Assembly: GCA_003151515.1 (NCBI GenBank)
Contig: PLXS01000009.1
Location: 1-64,000, forward strand
Length of the DNA: 64,000 bases
Reading direction: 5' to 3'
Origin: Opitutaceae bacterium
Lineage (GTDB): Bacteria > Verrucomicrobiota > Verrucomicrobiia > Opitutales > Opitutaceae
Shown one piece after another: positions 31,268 to 40,122 of the stretch. How positions within the stretch are numbered: position 1 is the first letter of the stretch; every line of letters starts with the position of its first letter. The position numbers were made by a program, and so were the translations under genes. The notes below the pieces were generated by a model that saw nothing but the letters and a program-made list of their open reading frames with translations, made no database searches and was not told where the DNA came from.

Positions 31268-32452
31268 ATGCCAGCCGCAATGCCAACGCCAGCCGCCGCC
31301 GCACCCAAGCCGGCCGAGCCGTTCCTGCCCTTCACCCGCCCGACCATAGACGAGGCGACCATAGCCGGCGTGGCCGAGGTGCTGCGCTCGGGCTGGATCA
31401 CCTCGGGCCCGCAGGTGAAGGCCTTCGAGGCCAGGCTCTCGGAGCGCTTCGGCAGGCCCGTGCGCGCCTTCAACTCGGGCACGTGCACGATGGAGATCGC
31501 CCTGCGCATCGCGGGCGTCGGCCCGGGCGACGAGGTGATCACGACGCCGCTCACGTGGGTGGCGACGAGCAACGTGATACTCGAGGTGGGCGCCAGGCCC
31601 GTCTTCGTCGACATAGACCCGGCGACCCGGGAGATCGACCTCGACCGCGCCGAGGCGGCCGTCACCGGGCGCACCCGTGCCATCATCCCCGTGGACCTGG
31701 CGGGGCTTCCGGTCGACCGCGACCGGCTGAACGCGCTGGCGAAGGCGAGGGGGCTTCGCGTCGTCGAGGATGCGGCGCAGTCCTTCGGGAGCACCTGGAA
31801 GGGAAGGCCCATCGGGTCGTTCGGCGACTTCGTCTCGTTCAGCTTCCACTCGAACAAGAACATCACGACCTCCGAGGGCGGCTGCCTGGTCCTGAACGAC
31901 GAGCGCGAGGCGGCGCTCGCCGAGCAGTACCGGCTGCAGGGCGTCGTTCGCTCGGGGCACGACGGCATGGAGGTCGAGGTTGCCGGCGGGAAGTTCAACC
32001 TGACCGACATCGCGGCGCGCATCGGGCTGGGGCAGCTGCCCCACCTGGCGGAGTTCACCGCGAAGCGGCGCGAGATCGCCCGCGCGTACTTCGAGGAGCT
32101 CGCCAAGGCCGCCTACCGCGCGCTGGGGCTCGGCCTGCCCGTCGCCGACTTCGCGGACTGCAACTGGCACATGTTCCAGGTGGTCCTCCCCGAGGAGCGC
32201 CTCGCGGTCAGGCGCTCGGTCGTCATGGAGGAACTCAGGCAGGCCGGGATCGGCTCGGGCGTCCACTACCCGGCGATCCACCTCTTCGCCCTCTACCGGC
32301 GCATGGGATGGAAGGACGGCGACTTCCCGAACGCGGAGTACGCCGGGCGCAACATCCTCACGCTGCCCCTCTTCCCGCTGATGGAGCGCTCGGACGTGCC
32401 GCGCGTCGTCCGGGCCCTCGCCAGGATCCTGGAAACCCACCGAAAAGCATGA
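31268..32452 (+). CDS. arnB: DegT/DnrJ aminotransferase, ArnB
   Basis: 394-aa PLP enzyme from ATG 31268. Strong ArnB likeness: PFTRPTIDEATIAGVAEVL, FNSGTCTMEIAL, VEDAAQSFGSTWKG and FSFHSNKNITTSEGG, in which the lysine forms the Schiff base. It makes UDP-4-amino-4-deoxy-L-arabinose from the keto sugar and glutamate. ATGA overlap with arnC. An N-terminal Ala/Pro-rich stretch may be mis-included; ATG 31280 is an alternative. Confidence 0.93.
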   Translation: MPAAMPTPAAAAPKPAEPFLPFTRPTIDEATIAGVAEVLRSGWITSGPQVKAFEARLSERFGRPVRAFNSGTCTMEIALRIAGVGPGDEVITTPLTWVATSNVILEVGARPVFVDIDPATREIDLDRAEAAVTGRTRAIIPVDLAGLPVDRDRLNALAKARGLRVVEDAAQSFGSTWKGRPIGSFGDFVSFSFHSNKNITTSEGGCLVLNDEREAALAEQYRLQGVVRSGHDGMEVEVAGGKFNLTDIAARIGLGQLPHLAEFTAKRREIARAYFEELAKAAYRALGLGLPVADFADCNWHMFQVVLPEERLAVRRSVVMEELRQAGIGSGVHYPAIHLFALYRRMGWKDGDFPNAEYAGRNILTLPLFPLMERSDVPRVVRALARILETHRKA

Positions 32453-33393
32453 GTGCCACGCCCGAGATCTCCGTCGTCATCCCCGTCTTCAACGAGGAGC
32501 TCAACCTTCCGCTGCTCTTCTCGCGGCTCTATCCGGTGCTGGACGGGCTGGGCCGGCCGTACGAGGTCATCTTCACGAACGACGGGAGCATGGACCGCTC
32601 CCTCGAGCTCCTGAAGGCCCAGCACTCGGCGCGGCCCGGCGTCACCCGGATCATCGACTTCAACGGCAACTACGGCCAGCACATGGCCATCATGGCGGCC
32701 TTCGAGCGGGTGCGGGGCCAGGTCATCGTGACCCTGGACGCCGACCTGCAGAACCCCCCGGAGGAGATCCCGAAGCTCCTGGCACTCATCGACGCCGGGC
32801 ACGACTACGTCGGCGGCTTCCGGATCAACCGCAAGGACAGCCTCTTCCGCACGATGGCGTCTCGGATGATCAACGTCGTGCGGAGCCGCACGACCGCGAT
32901 CGAGATGACCGACCAGGGCTGCATGCTGCGCGCCTACAGGCGGCCGATCATCGAAGCCATAGTCCAGAGTGGCGCCGTCAACACGTTCATACCGGCGCTC
33001 GCCTACAGCTACTCCTCCAAGCCGACCGAGGTGGGCGTGAGGCACGAGGAGAGGCACGCGGGGGTCTCAAACTACTCCCTCTACATGCTGATCCGCCTGA
33101 ACTTCGACCTGATCACGGGCTTCTCGCTGGCGCCGCTGCAGCTCTTCACGATGGTCTCGTTGGCCTGCGCGGCGGGCAGCTTCCTGCTCGTGGTCGTTCT
33201 GGCCCTGCGCCGGTTCGTCTTCGTGGGCCCCGAGGAGGGCGGAACGTTCACGCTTTTCGGGATACTCTTCTTCCTGATCAGCGTCACGATGGTCGGCATC
33301 GGGCTCATCGGCGAGTACGTCGGGCGGACGTACCAGGTCGTGCGCGTGCGCCACCGCTACTTCGTGCGGGAGATAATCGAGGCCGGGGACTAG
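32449..33393 (+). CDS. arnC: undecaprenyl-phosphate Ara4FN transferase, GT2
   Basis: 314-aa glycosyltransferase from ATG 32449. Family 2 fold: VVIPVFNEELNLP, TNDGSMDRSLELL, VTLDADLQNPPEEI (DxD), TDQGCMLRAYRR. Two C-terminal helices (LAPLQLFTMVSLACAAGSFLLV and IGLIGEYVGR) anchor it as in ArnC/DPMS. It attaches formylated Ara4N to undecaprenyl phosphate on the cytoplasmic face. Confidence 0.93.
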   Translation: MSATPEISVVIPVFNEELNLPLLFSRLYPVLDGLGRPYEVIFTNDGSMDRSLELLKAQHSARPGVTRIIDFNGNYGQHMAIMAAFERVRGQVIVTLDADLQNPPEEIPKLLALIDAGHDYVGGFRINRKDSLFRTMASRMINVVRSRTTAIEMTDQGCMLRAYRRPIIEAIVQSGAVNTFIPALAYSYSSKPTEVGVRHEERHAGVSNYSLYMLIRLNFDLITGFSLAPLQLFTMVSLACAAGSFLLVVVLALRRFVFVGPEEGGTFTLFGILFFLISVTMVGIGLIGEYVGRTYQVVRVRHRYFVREIIEAGD

Positions 33394-33412
33394 GGAAGGG
33401 CCGGCCCCTCGA

Positions 33413-34318
33413 ATGCCCGCCCCGCGCATACTCTTCTTCGGCTACAGCGAGGTGGGCCACGATTGCCTGTCGCTGCTCCTCGAGCGCGGCGACAACGTCG
33501 TCGCGCTCATAACCCACGAGGACAACCCGAACGAGAAGATCTGGTTCAAGACGCCCGCCCTCGCCGCCCGAGAGAAGGGGATCCCCGTCCACACGCCCGA
33601 GAAGGTGGGAACCCCGGAGTGGGTCGAGCGGATCGCCCAGATGCGCCCGGACCTGATCCTGTCGGTCTACTACCGCAGCATGATCAGCACGAAGATCCTG
33701 GGCCTCGCCCGGCTCGGGGCCTTCAACATGCACGGCTCGCTCCTGCCCCGGTACAGGGGCAGGGCGCCCATCAATTGGGCGGTCCTTAACGGCGAGCCGA
33801 GGATCGGAATGACTCTCCATCGCATGGTCAGGGAGCCCGACGCGGGGGCCATCGTGGACCAGGAGGGTGTCGACATCGGGCCGCGCGACACCGCCGAGCA
33901 GGCGTTGCGCAAGGTGCTCCCCTGCGCCCGGCGCGTCCTCGCGCGCCAGATCGACGCGCTGCTGGCCGGCACGGCGCGCGAGACGCCCCAGGACCCGTCG
34001 CAGGCCACGTATTTCGGGGGGCGAAAGCCCGAGGACGGCCGCATCGACTGGGGCCGGCCGACGGCGCAGATCTTCAACCTCGTTCGCGCGGTGACCGATC
34101 CCTATCCCGGGGCGTTCACCGACGTGGGCGGCGCCCGCCTCATGGTTTGGTGGGCCGAGCCCGACTCGCCGGCTGCAAGTAAGGGGAGAGGGGGGCCGGG
34201 CGAGGTGCTCAGCCTCGCCCCGCTGGTTGTCGCGACCGGAGATGGGGCGATCGAGCTGACGCGCACCGAGTGGCGAGGGGCCGCGGAGCCGCAACTGGGC
34301 GTGGGCCAGGTGCTTTAG
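33413..34318 (+). CDS. arnA: ArnA-type formyltransferase (free-standing domain)
   Basis: 301-aa enzyme, N10-formyl-THF dependent. Motifs: LFFGYSEVGHDCL, DLILSVYYRSMIS, FNMHGSLLPRYRGRAPINW (the Asn-His-(Asp) formyltransferase core) and the C-terminal OB-like FNLVRAVTDPYPGAF. In Enterobacteria this is the first half of bifunctional ArnA; here it is a separate gene, and the decarboxylase half lies at 41516. It formylates UDP-Ara4N. Confidence 0.88.
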   Translation: MPAPRILFFGYSEVGHDCLSLLLERGDNVVALITHEDNPNEKIWFKTPALAAREKGIPVHTPEKVGTPEWVERIAQMRPDLILSVYYRSMISTKILGLARLGAFNMHGSLLPRYRGRAPINWAVLNGEPRIGMTLHRMVREPDAGAIVDQEGVDIGPRDTAEQALRKVLPCARRVLARQIDALLAGTARETPQDPSQATYFGGRKPEDGRIDWGRPTAQIFNLVRAVTDPYPGAFTDVGGARLMVWWAEPDSPAASKGRGGPGEVLSLAPLVVATGDGAIELTRTEWRGAAEPQLGVGQVL

Positions 34319-34386
34319 GGCCCGCCCCGGCCTGTCTGACCCCGTGCGCGGCGTCCCGCGCGGGCCCTGTTAAGCGCCGGGCCTGA

Positions 34387-34410
34387 TCCGCTAAACAAAG
34401 TTTTAGCGGA
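34387..34410. other. hairpin after the ArnA formyltransferase gene
   Basis: TCCGCTAAA and TTTAGCGGA pair perfectly around a six-base loop. A second smaller hairpin (CCGCT/AGCGG) follows at about 34424-34437. No T-run, so either a factor-dependent terminator or regulatory structure before the permease gene. Confidence 0.4.
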
Positions 34411-34544
34411 ATTGGCATGCAAGCCGCTGATAAGCGGGCGCGGACATTAAATCCGCATTAACGCCTCGTTCGCCATCCAACCCTAGACCAGCCGCTTCAA
34501 CACAACAACCGCGCCAGCTCCCGCCTGGAGAAATCCCACTCCCT

Positions 34545-36452
34545 ATGTCCGAACCAACCAGCACCACAGCACCCGCTACCCCGACGATGAAGCCCACCCT
34601 GGGCCTCACCGGTCTGACCGTCAACGCCATGGCCCTGATTGCGCCGGGCGCCTTCCTTTGGCTCACCTTCCAGGAACAGGCGCTCTACGGGGCGCCCATG
34701 GCGGGCGCCTCCATGTGGTTCGGCATTCTGATGGCGCTGCTCCTTTGCTACGCCACGGCGGTCAGCTACGCGGAGCTCTCGAAACTCTACCCCGGGGCGG
34801 GTTCCTCCTATTTCTACGCCGAGCAGGCGTTTCTCGCGAAGACCCACGCATTTAAGTTCGCCCGCGTGGCCAAGTTCTTCACGGGCTGGGCAAGCCATCT
34901 GTACTACTGGGTCTATCCGGGGTGCATGGTCGGGGTCACGGCGATGCTGATAGGGTACCTCTCGGGCTACCTGTTCCCCGACACGTTCAGCGGCGTCTAC
35001 AACAGCCCGCTCGAGATGTACCTGTTCTGCATCATTTTCGCGATAGGCGTCTCCTACATCGCGTACCGCGGGGTGAACGGAAGCACCGCGGTGAACATCG
35101 CAATCAACATCATCCAGATCACGGCACTCGTGGTGTTCGCGGTCATTGCGCTGGCCTACCGCGGCTCGCATCCGCAGGGATCAAAGGCGTTCCACCTCTC
35201 GAATGGAATTGCGGTGAACTACCAAGTCGCCCAGGTCCCGGTCACAGACGACAAGGGCAATCCGGTCCCGGCGCTCGACGCCAACGGCAAGCCGACCAAG
35301 AACGCCGACGGCACCCCCGCATACCAGATGCAGGACGGGACGGACAAAGACGGCAACCCGCTGCCCGCGGACGCCGACGGCAAGCCCACGACCGTGGACA
35401 AGGCGGCGCCGTTCACGATCGACTACAAGGACGGCGCCTACACCACGGACTCCACCGGGGCCATGACCTTCAACTACCACCCGACCGCGAAGTCGGTCAT
35501 CGGGCCCCACAAGTTCAGCTACGTCATCGTCCAGGCCTGCGTCGCGATCCTCATCCTCGTCGGCTTTGAATCCGTCACGTCGATGGGCGAGGAGGCCAAG
35601 AACCCGAAGAAGCATCTTCCCTGGGCCATCCTCCTCTCGCTGACGATCCAGGGAGCCATCTGCTACCTGTTCGAGTACTTTGCGGCGAGTTACTTCCTGA
35701 ACAACGGCTACACGCTGTCCTCGGCGGGCGCCTCAGGAGCACCCATAGGCGACATGATGGTCCTCGCGGGCACATGGGTCTTCGGCAGCTACGCCGCGGG
35801 CAAGGCCTTCATGCTCGTGCAGGCGTTCACGGTGTTCCTTGCCTTGGTCGGCACGACGCTCGCGTGCCTGAACACGGGGGCCCGCGTGACCTATGCCATG
35901 GGCCGCGACAAGGAGGTCGGCGCCCACTTCGGACTGCTTCACGGCAGGACCCTGACGCCGCACCGCTCGATATGGACGCTCGGCATCCTTTCGGTCGTCA
36001 TCGGCATGATCACGGTGACGACATACCTGGGCGGCCAGTCCTCCGACATGGCGTCCCTGGACAAGCACAACATCTGGTACAGCTTCGGGATATTCGGCCC
36101 GCACGTCTACACCTGGATCCCGAATTCCTTCCTGATCATCACGCTGATCAGCAACTTCGGCACGTTCCTGCTCTACATGACGACCTGCATAGTCTCGATC
36201 GTCGCCTTCAAGGAGCACCACATGTTCAACGGGATTAAGCATTTTCTCATTCCGGTGTTCGGGTTCCTGGCGAACCTCCTGTGCATGCTATTTTACCTTA
36301 TCGGTCCGTTCTCCGTGGCCGGGATGAGCTGGCACGAGTCGTACATCGCCCTCGGCGTCGCCTTCCTCTGGGGCGTCTACGGGCTGTGGTACTTCGCAAG
36401 CGGCAGCAAGGCGACGGGCAAGGCGATGATCCTCACCGGGAAGCCCGCCTAG
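34545..36452 (+). CDS. APC-family amino acid permease with a large extra loop
   Basis: 635-aa transporter of about twelve helices. First helix LTGLTVNAMALIAPGAFLWL, then PGAGSSYFYAEQAF and IVQACVAILILVGFESVTSM. Between helices six and seven an about 100-residue hydrophilic insert (residues roughly 220-325) is built from short D-x-D-G and N-G/P-repeats (DDKGNPVPALDANGKPTKNA, DGTDKDGNPLPADADGKPT), unlike normal permeases. Substrate unknown, but glnA lies two genes on, so amino acids or amines are likely. A terminator follows. Confidence 0.85.
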   Translation: MSEPTSTTAPATPTMKPTLGLTGLTVNAMALIAPGAFLWLTFQEQALYGAPMAGASMWFGILMALLLCYATAVSYAELSKLYPGAGSSYFYAEQAFLAKTHAFKFARVAKFFTGWASHLYYWVYPGCMVGVTAMLIGYLSGYLFPDTFSGVYNSPLEMYLFCIIFAIGVSYIAYRGVNGSTAVNIAINIIQITALVVFAVIALAYRGSHPQGSKAFHLSNGIAVNYQVAQVPVTDDKGNPVPALDANGKPTKNADGTPAYQMQDGTDKDGNPLPADADGKPTTVDKAAPFTIDYKDGAYTTDSTGAMTFNYHPTAKSVIGPHKFSYVIVQACVAILILVGFESVTSMGEEAKNPKKHLPWAILLSLTIQGAICYLFEYFAASYFLNNGYTLSSAGASGAPIGDMMVLAGTWVFGSYAAGKAFMLVQAFTVFLALVGTTLACLNTGARVTYAMGRDKEVGAHFGLLHGRTLTPHRSIWTLGILSVVIGMITVTTYLGGQSSDMASLDKHNIWYSFGIFGPHVYTWIPNSFLIITLISNFGTFLLYMTTCIVSIVAFKEHHMFNGIKHFLIPVFGFLANLLCMLFYLIGPFSVAGMSWHESYIALGVAFLWGVYGLWYFASGSKATGKAMILTGKPA

Positions 36453-36487
36453 ATCTCGTTGACGCGGCCCCGCACTGCATAACACTC

Positions 36488-36525
36488 CATGGCTCCGCCC
36501 CCTCTGGGACGGGGCCATTTTTTTC
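36488..36525 (+). terminator. Rho-independent terminator after the permease
   Basis: An ATGGC...CCCC / GGGGCCAT GC-rich stem is followed directly by a run of seven Ts, just downstream of the permease stop and before the kinase gene. Confidence 0.75.
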
Positions 36526-36535
36526 AGACCGATCC

Positions 36536-38353
36536 ATGCGACTGCGCTACGCACGCCTCTCGACCGCGGGCTCCGTCAGGCCCGTGAACGAGGACTGGCT
36601 GGACTTCTGGGAGTCACCTGATCCGCTGACGCGGGAGAAGCAGGGCAGCGTCGCGCTCCTGGCCGACGGGGTGGGGGGCTACGAGTGCGGCGAGGTCGCC
36701 AGCCGCCTGGCGGTTGAGACGGCGCTCAAGGAGTTCCAGTTCGCGCCCGGGGGAGACATCAAGCCCTACGCGCTCCTGCGGCGCATGTTCACAGCGGCGT
36801 GCTCGGCCGTCCACGACAAGGCGACGACGGAGCACCCGGGAAGCCGCATGGCCACGACACTCGCCGCCTCGGTGTTTCGCGACGGCGCCGTCTGCGTCGC
36901 GAACGTGGGCGACACCCGGGCGTACTTCATCCGGCAGAAGACGATCCGCCGGCTGACTGTGGACCACGTCGCGACCTCGGTGCCCGTGAAGCTGGGCCTG
37001 CTGCTTGAGCGCAAGGCCATGGCGAGCCCGCACCGCAGCGAGCTCACGCGGAGCATAGGCAGCGAACCCTTCTGCCAGCCGGACTTCGCAACGCAGCTCC
37101 TGCACCACGGCGACTTCATCCTGCAGTGCACGGACGGCCTCCACGCCTGGGTCCTTGACGAGGAGTTTCGAGAGATCATCGGCCGCTCGCACCCCTACGA
37201 CGCGTGCAAGGAGCTCGTCGCCCTTGCGGAGAAGCGCGGAAGCGACGACAACATCTCGCTCCAGCTGATCGAGGTGCGCAACTGGGAGGAGGTGGCCCAG
37301 TCGGCCCGGGTCGCCCTCGGTGCGGACGCCAAGCCGAGCAAGGCCGTGGTCGCGGCGGCGGCCGTCGCGACCGGCACCAGCGAGCCCGCGCCTGGGATGC
37401 TCCTCGACGGGCGCTTCGAGCTCACGGACCTGGTCGCCCGCAGCAACATGGCCCAGATTTTCAAGGCGAGGGACAAGACGACCGGCCAGAGCGTCGCGGT
37501 GAAGATCCCGCTCATGGCGCTCGAGAGCGACATCGCGGGATACGAGAGATTCCAGCGGGAGGAGGAGATCGGGGCGCGGCTCAACCACCCGGCGATCCTC
37601 AAGGTGATCAAGGTGGACCAGCCGAAGAGCCGGCCGTACCTCGTCATGGAGTTCCTCGAGGGCAAGACCCTCGCCGAGATCATCTCCAAGAGGAAGAGCT
37701 TCTCCGAGGGCGAGGCCATAGCCTACGGCTCCCAGATCTGCGACGCCCTGGAGTACCTGCACGTGAACGGCATCGCCCACCGCGACCTCAAGCCGCAGAA
37801 CATCATGGTCTGCGCCGACGGCAGCCTGCGCCTCTTCGACTTCGGAATCGCCCGCGTGGAGAGGGCGCGACGCCTGACGTTCGTGGGCCTGACGCCGGCC
37901 CTGGGCACGCCCGACTACATCTCGCCGGAGCAGGTGCGCGGCAAGCGCGGCGACCACCGGAGCGACATCTACAGCCTCGGGGCGATCCTCTACGAGCTCG
38001 TGACCGGGGTGACCCCGTTCGAGGGCGAGAGCCCCTACGTCGTCATGAACGCGCGGGTCACGGGCGACCCGGAGGCGCCGCGCAAGATCCGCCCCGAGAT
38101 CAACCCCGCCCTTGAGGAGATCATCCTGCACGCGATGGAGCGCGACCCGCGCAAGCGCTACCAGACCGCGATAGACATGAAGCGGGAGCTCGACGACCTC
38201 GAAAAGGTCGAGATCACGCACCGCGACCAGCGCCTGCGGGCCCCGCAGCCGTGGAAGAGCCGCAGCAACACGGCGCTCCTAGTCGCGGGCGGCGTGCTGC
38301 TCCAGCTGCTGTTCTTCCTGGTTATATACCTGCTCGTGCGCCGGCACCGCTAG
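36536..38353 (+). CDS. PP2C phosphatase fused to Ser/Thr kinase with C-terminal membrane anchor
   Basis: 605-aa protein from ATG 36536. Residues 1-250 are a PP2C phosphatase (RPVNEDW, LADGVGGYECGE, VGDTRAYF, GSDDNISL). Residues about 300-570 are an Hanks-type kinase: SVAVKIPL, YLVMEFLEGKTL, HRDLKPQN, FDFGIARVE, GTPDYISPEQ and a SDIYSLGAI loop. A helix (LLVAGGVLLQLLFFLVIYLLV) ends it. Both opposing activities on one chain suggest a signalling switch at the membrane. Converges on glnA with eight bases between. Confidence 0.93.
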   Translation: MRLRYARLSTAGSVRPVNEDWLDFWESPDPLTREKQGSVALLADGVGGYECGEVASRLAVETALKEFQFAPGGDIKPYALLRRMFTAACSAVHDKATTEHPGSRMATTLAASVFRDGAVCVANVGDTRAYFIRQKTIRRLTVDHVATSVPVKLGLLLERKAMASPHRSELTRSIGSEPFCQPDFATQLLHHGDFILQCTDGLHAWVLDEEFREIIGRSHPYDACKELVALAEKRGSDDNISLQLIEVRNWEEVAQSARVALGADAKPSKAVVAAAAVATGTSEPAPGMLLDGRFELTDLVARSNMAQIFKARDKTTGQSVAVKIPLMALESDIAGYERFQREEEIGARLNHPAILKVIKVDQPKSRPYLVMEFLEGKTLAEIISKRKSFSEGEAIAYGSQICDALEYLHVNGIAHRDLKPQNIMVCADGSLRLFDFGIARVERARRLTFVGLTPALGTPDYISPEQVRGKRGDHRSDIYSLGAILYELVTGVTPFEGESPYVVMNARVTGDPEAPRKIRPEINPALEEIILHAMERDPRKRYQTAIDMKRELDDLEKVEITHRDQRLRAPQPWKSRSNTALLVAGGVLLQLLFFLVIYLLVRRHR

Positions 38354-38361
38354 GGGCGGCT

Positions 38362-39783
38362 TCAGACGTCGTAGTAGAGCTGGAACTCGTACGGGTGCGG
38401 GCGAAGGCGCACGGCGTCGTACTCGCCGACCTTCATCTCGATGTAGTTCTCGAGAAAGTCCCTCGAGAAGACGCCGCCCTTGAGCAGGAACGCATGGTCC
38501 TTCTCGAGCGCCTCGATCGCGCCCTTGAGCGAGTCCGGCACGTGCGGGACCTTCGCCTTCTCCTCGGGCGGCAGGTCGTAGAGGTTCTTCTCGAGCGGCT
38601 CGCCGGGATGGATCTTGTTGAGGACACCGTCCAGGCCCGCGAGGAGCATGGCCGCGTTCGCAAGGTACGGGCACGCCGCCGGGTCCGGGGTGCGGTACTC
38701 GATGCGCTTGGCCTTCGGGTTGGGGCTGTACGTCGGGATGCGGATCGATGCCGAACGGTTCCTCGCGGAATAGGCGAGGTTGACCGGCGCCTCGAATCCG
38801 GGCACGAGCCGCTTGTACGAATTGTTCGTCGGGTTGCAGATGGCGCAGAGGGCCGGTGCGTGCTTCAGGATGCCGCCGATATAATGGAGGGCAGTCTCGC
38901 TCAGGCCCGCATAGCCCGGGCCCGCGAAGAGGGGCTTGCCGTCCTTCCAAAGCGACTGGTGGGTGTGCATTCCGGAGCCGTTGTCCCCGAACAGGGGCTT
39001 CGGCATGAACGTCACGGTCTTGCCGTATTTGTAGGCGACGTTGCGGCACACGTACTTGTACAGGCACATCTTGTCGGAGGTGCGCAGGAGCGTGTCGAAG
39101 ACGATATCGATCTCTGCCTGGCCCGCGGTGGCCACCTCGTGGTGCTCGCGCTCGATCGCTATGCCGAGGGAGATCATGGTGAGGATCATCTCGTTTCGGA
39201 TGTCGATCAGCTTGTCCGAGGGGGCGACGGGGAAGTATCCCTCCTTGTGGCGGATCTTGTAGCCGAGGTTCGGAGAGCCGTTGTCCTCCTTGTCGCGTCC
39301 GCGGTTCCAGATGCCCTCGATCGAGTCGACCTTGTAGTGCGTCCCGTTCGAGGCTGTGTCATAGGAGACGCCGTCAAAGATGAAGAACTCCGCCTCGGGG
39401 CCGAAGTAGGCCGTGTCCGCGACGCCCGTGCTCTTCAAGTAGGCCTCGGCCTTCTTCGCTATGACGCGGGGATCGCGGTCGTACGGTTCCTTGGTGAGCG
39501 GGTCGTAGACATCGCAGGAGAGGGACAGCGTGGTATTCGCGGCAAACGGGTCTATGAAAGCCGTTGCGGGGTCCGGGAAGACGAGCATGTCCGACGAGTT
39601 GATCGCCCTCCATCCCCGGATCGACGATCCGTCGAAGCCGAGGCCCTCCGTGAATACCGACTCGGTCAGCTCCGAGACCGGCACCGCGAAATGCTGCCAG
39701 GTGCCGAGGATGTCGCACAGCTTGAGGTCGACGATCTTCACTTCCTTGGACTTGGCCAGGCTGATCACTTCTTTGGATGTCAT
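38362..39783 (-). CDS. glnA: glutamine synthetase type I
   Basis: 473-aa enzyme joining ammonia to glutamate. GS-beta features: [16 protein letters not shown] metal ligands, [33 protein letters not shown], and NLYDLPPEE carrying the adenylylation tyrosine, so GlnE-type control is expected. Normal length. Upstream is a 339-base intergenic stretch shared with the porin gene. Regulation by PII/GlnE is inference. Confidence 0.96.
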   Translation of the reverse strand: MTSKEVISLAKSKEVKIVDLKLCDILGTWQHFAVPVSELTESVFTEGLGFDGSSIRGWRAINSSDMLVFPDPATAFIDPFAANTTLSLSCDVYDPLTKEPYDRDPRVIAKKAEAYLKSTGVADTAYFGPEAEFFIFDGVSYDTASNGTHYKVDSIEGIWNRGRDKEDNGSPNLGYKIRHKEGYFPVAPSDKLIDIRNEMILTMISLGIAIEREHHEVATAGQAEIDIVFDTLLRTSDKMCLYKYVCRNVAYKYGKTVTFMPKPLFGDNGSGMHTHQSLWKDGKPLFAGPGYAGLSETALHYIGGILKHAPALCAICNPTNNSYKRLVPGFEAPVNLAYSARNRSASIRIPTYSPNPKAKRIEYRTPDPAACPYLANAAMLLAGLDGVLNKIHPGEPLEKNLYDLPPEEKAKVPHVPDSLKGAIEALEKDHAFLLKGGVFSRDFLENYIEMKVGEYDAVRLRPHPYEFQLYYDV

Positions 39784-40122
39784 GGTGGTGGCTCTCCTAG
39801 TTGTTTATTTGGATCGAATGCGAGTGGTATGGCTTTTAGCCGCGGGCGCCTAGCGGGCGCAATCCAATCACGCAACCAGCCTAGGGAGCGCTGCGGCGAC
39901 GGAAGACATTAAGAAAACATTAAGATATTGGGAGATGTTTAGCATATTTGATGCCCAATAATGTTCTCTTAGGGCTTTTGGGGCCTGTTTTAACGATCTT
40001 GTTGGTTTGAAAGTGGGTTAGGTATCCCAGATGGCATCAATGCTGCTGAACCTGCAGACTCAGGCGACCGGCTTTAGCCGATCGCCCGTGCGAACCAACG
40101 ACACACCCACCGCCTAACCGTA
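39784..40122. other. long A/T-richer intergenic region between glnA and porin
   Basis: 339 bases without a gene. It holds two ACATTAAGA direct repeats (39906-39914, 39917-39925), whose 11-bp period is that of sites bound by OmpR/PhoB-type regulators, and the 39900-39990 portion is visibly A/T-rich. It must contain the glnA and porin promoters; I could not place -35/-10 boxes with confidence. Confidence 0.55.

Noticed and set aside
28774-32106. Open antisense frame of more than 1,100 codons across arnT and arnB
   Set aside because: It lies opposite clear, motif-bearing genes; GC-rich DNA gives long antisense frames. Composition (His/Arg/Pro-rich) is not protein-like.
39784-39905. Sigma-54 promoter for glnA
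   Set aside because: I looked for a GG-N10-GC arrangement on the minus strand; TGG and TTGC elements exist but with wrong spacing.
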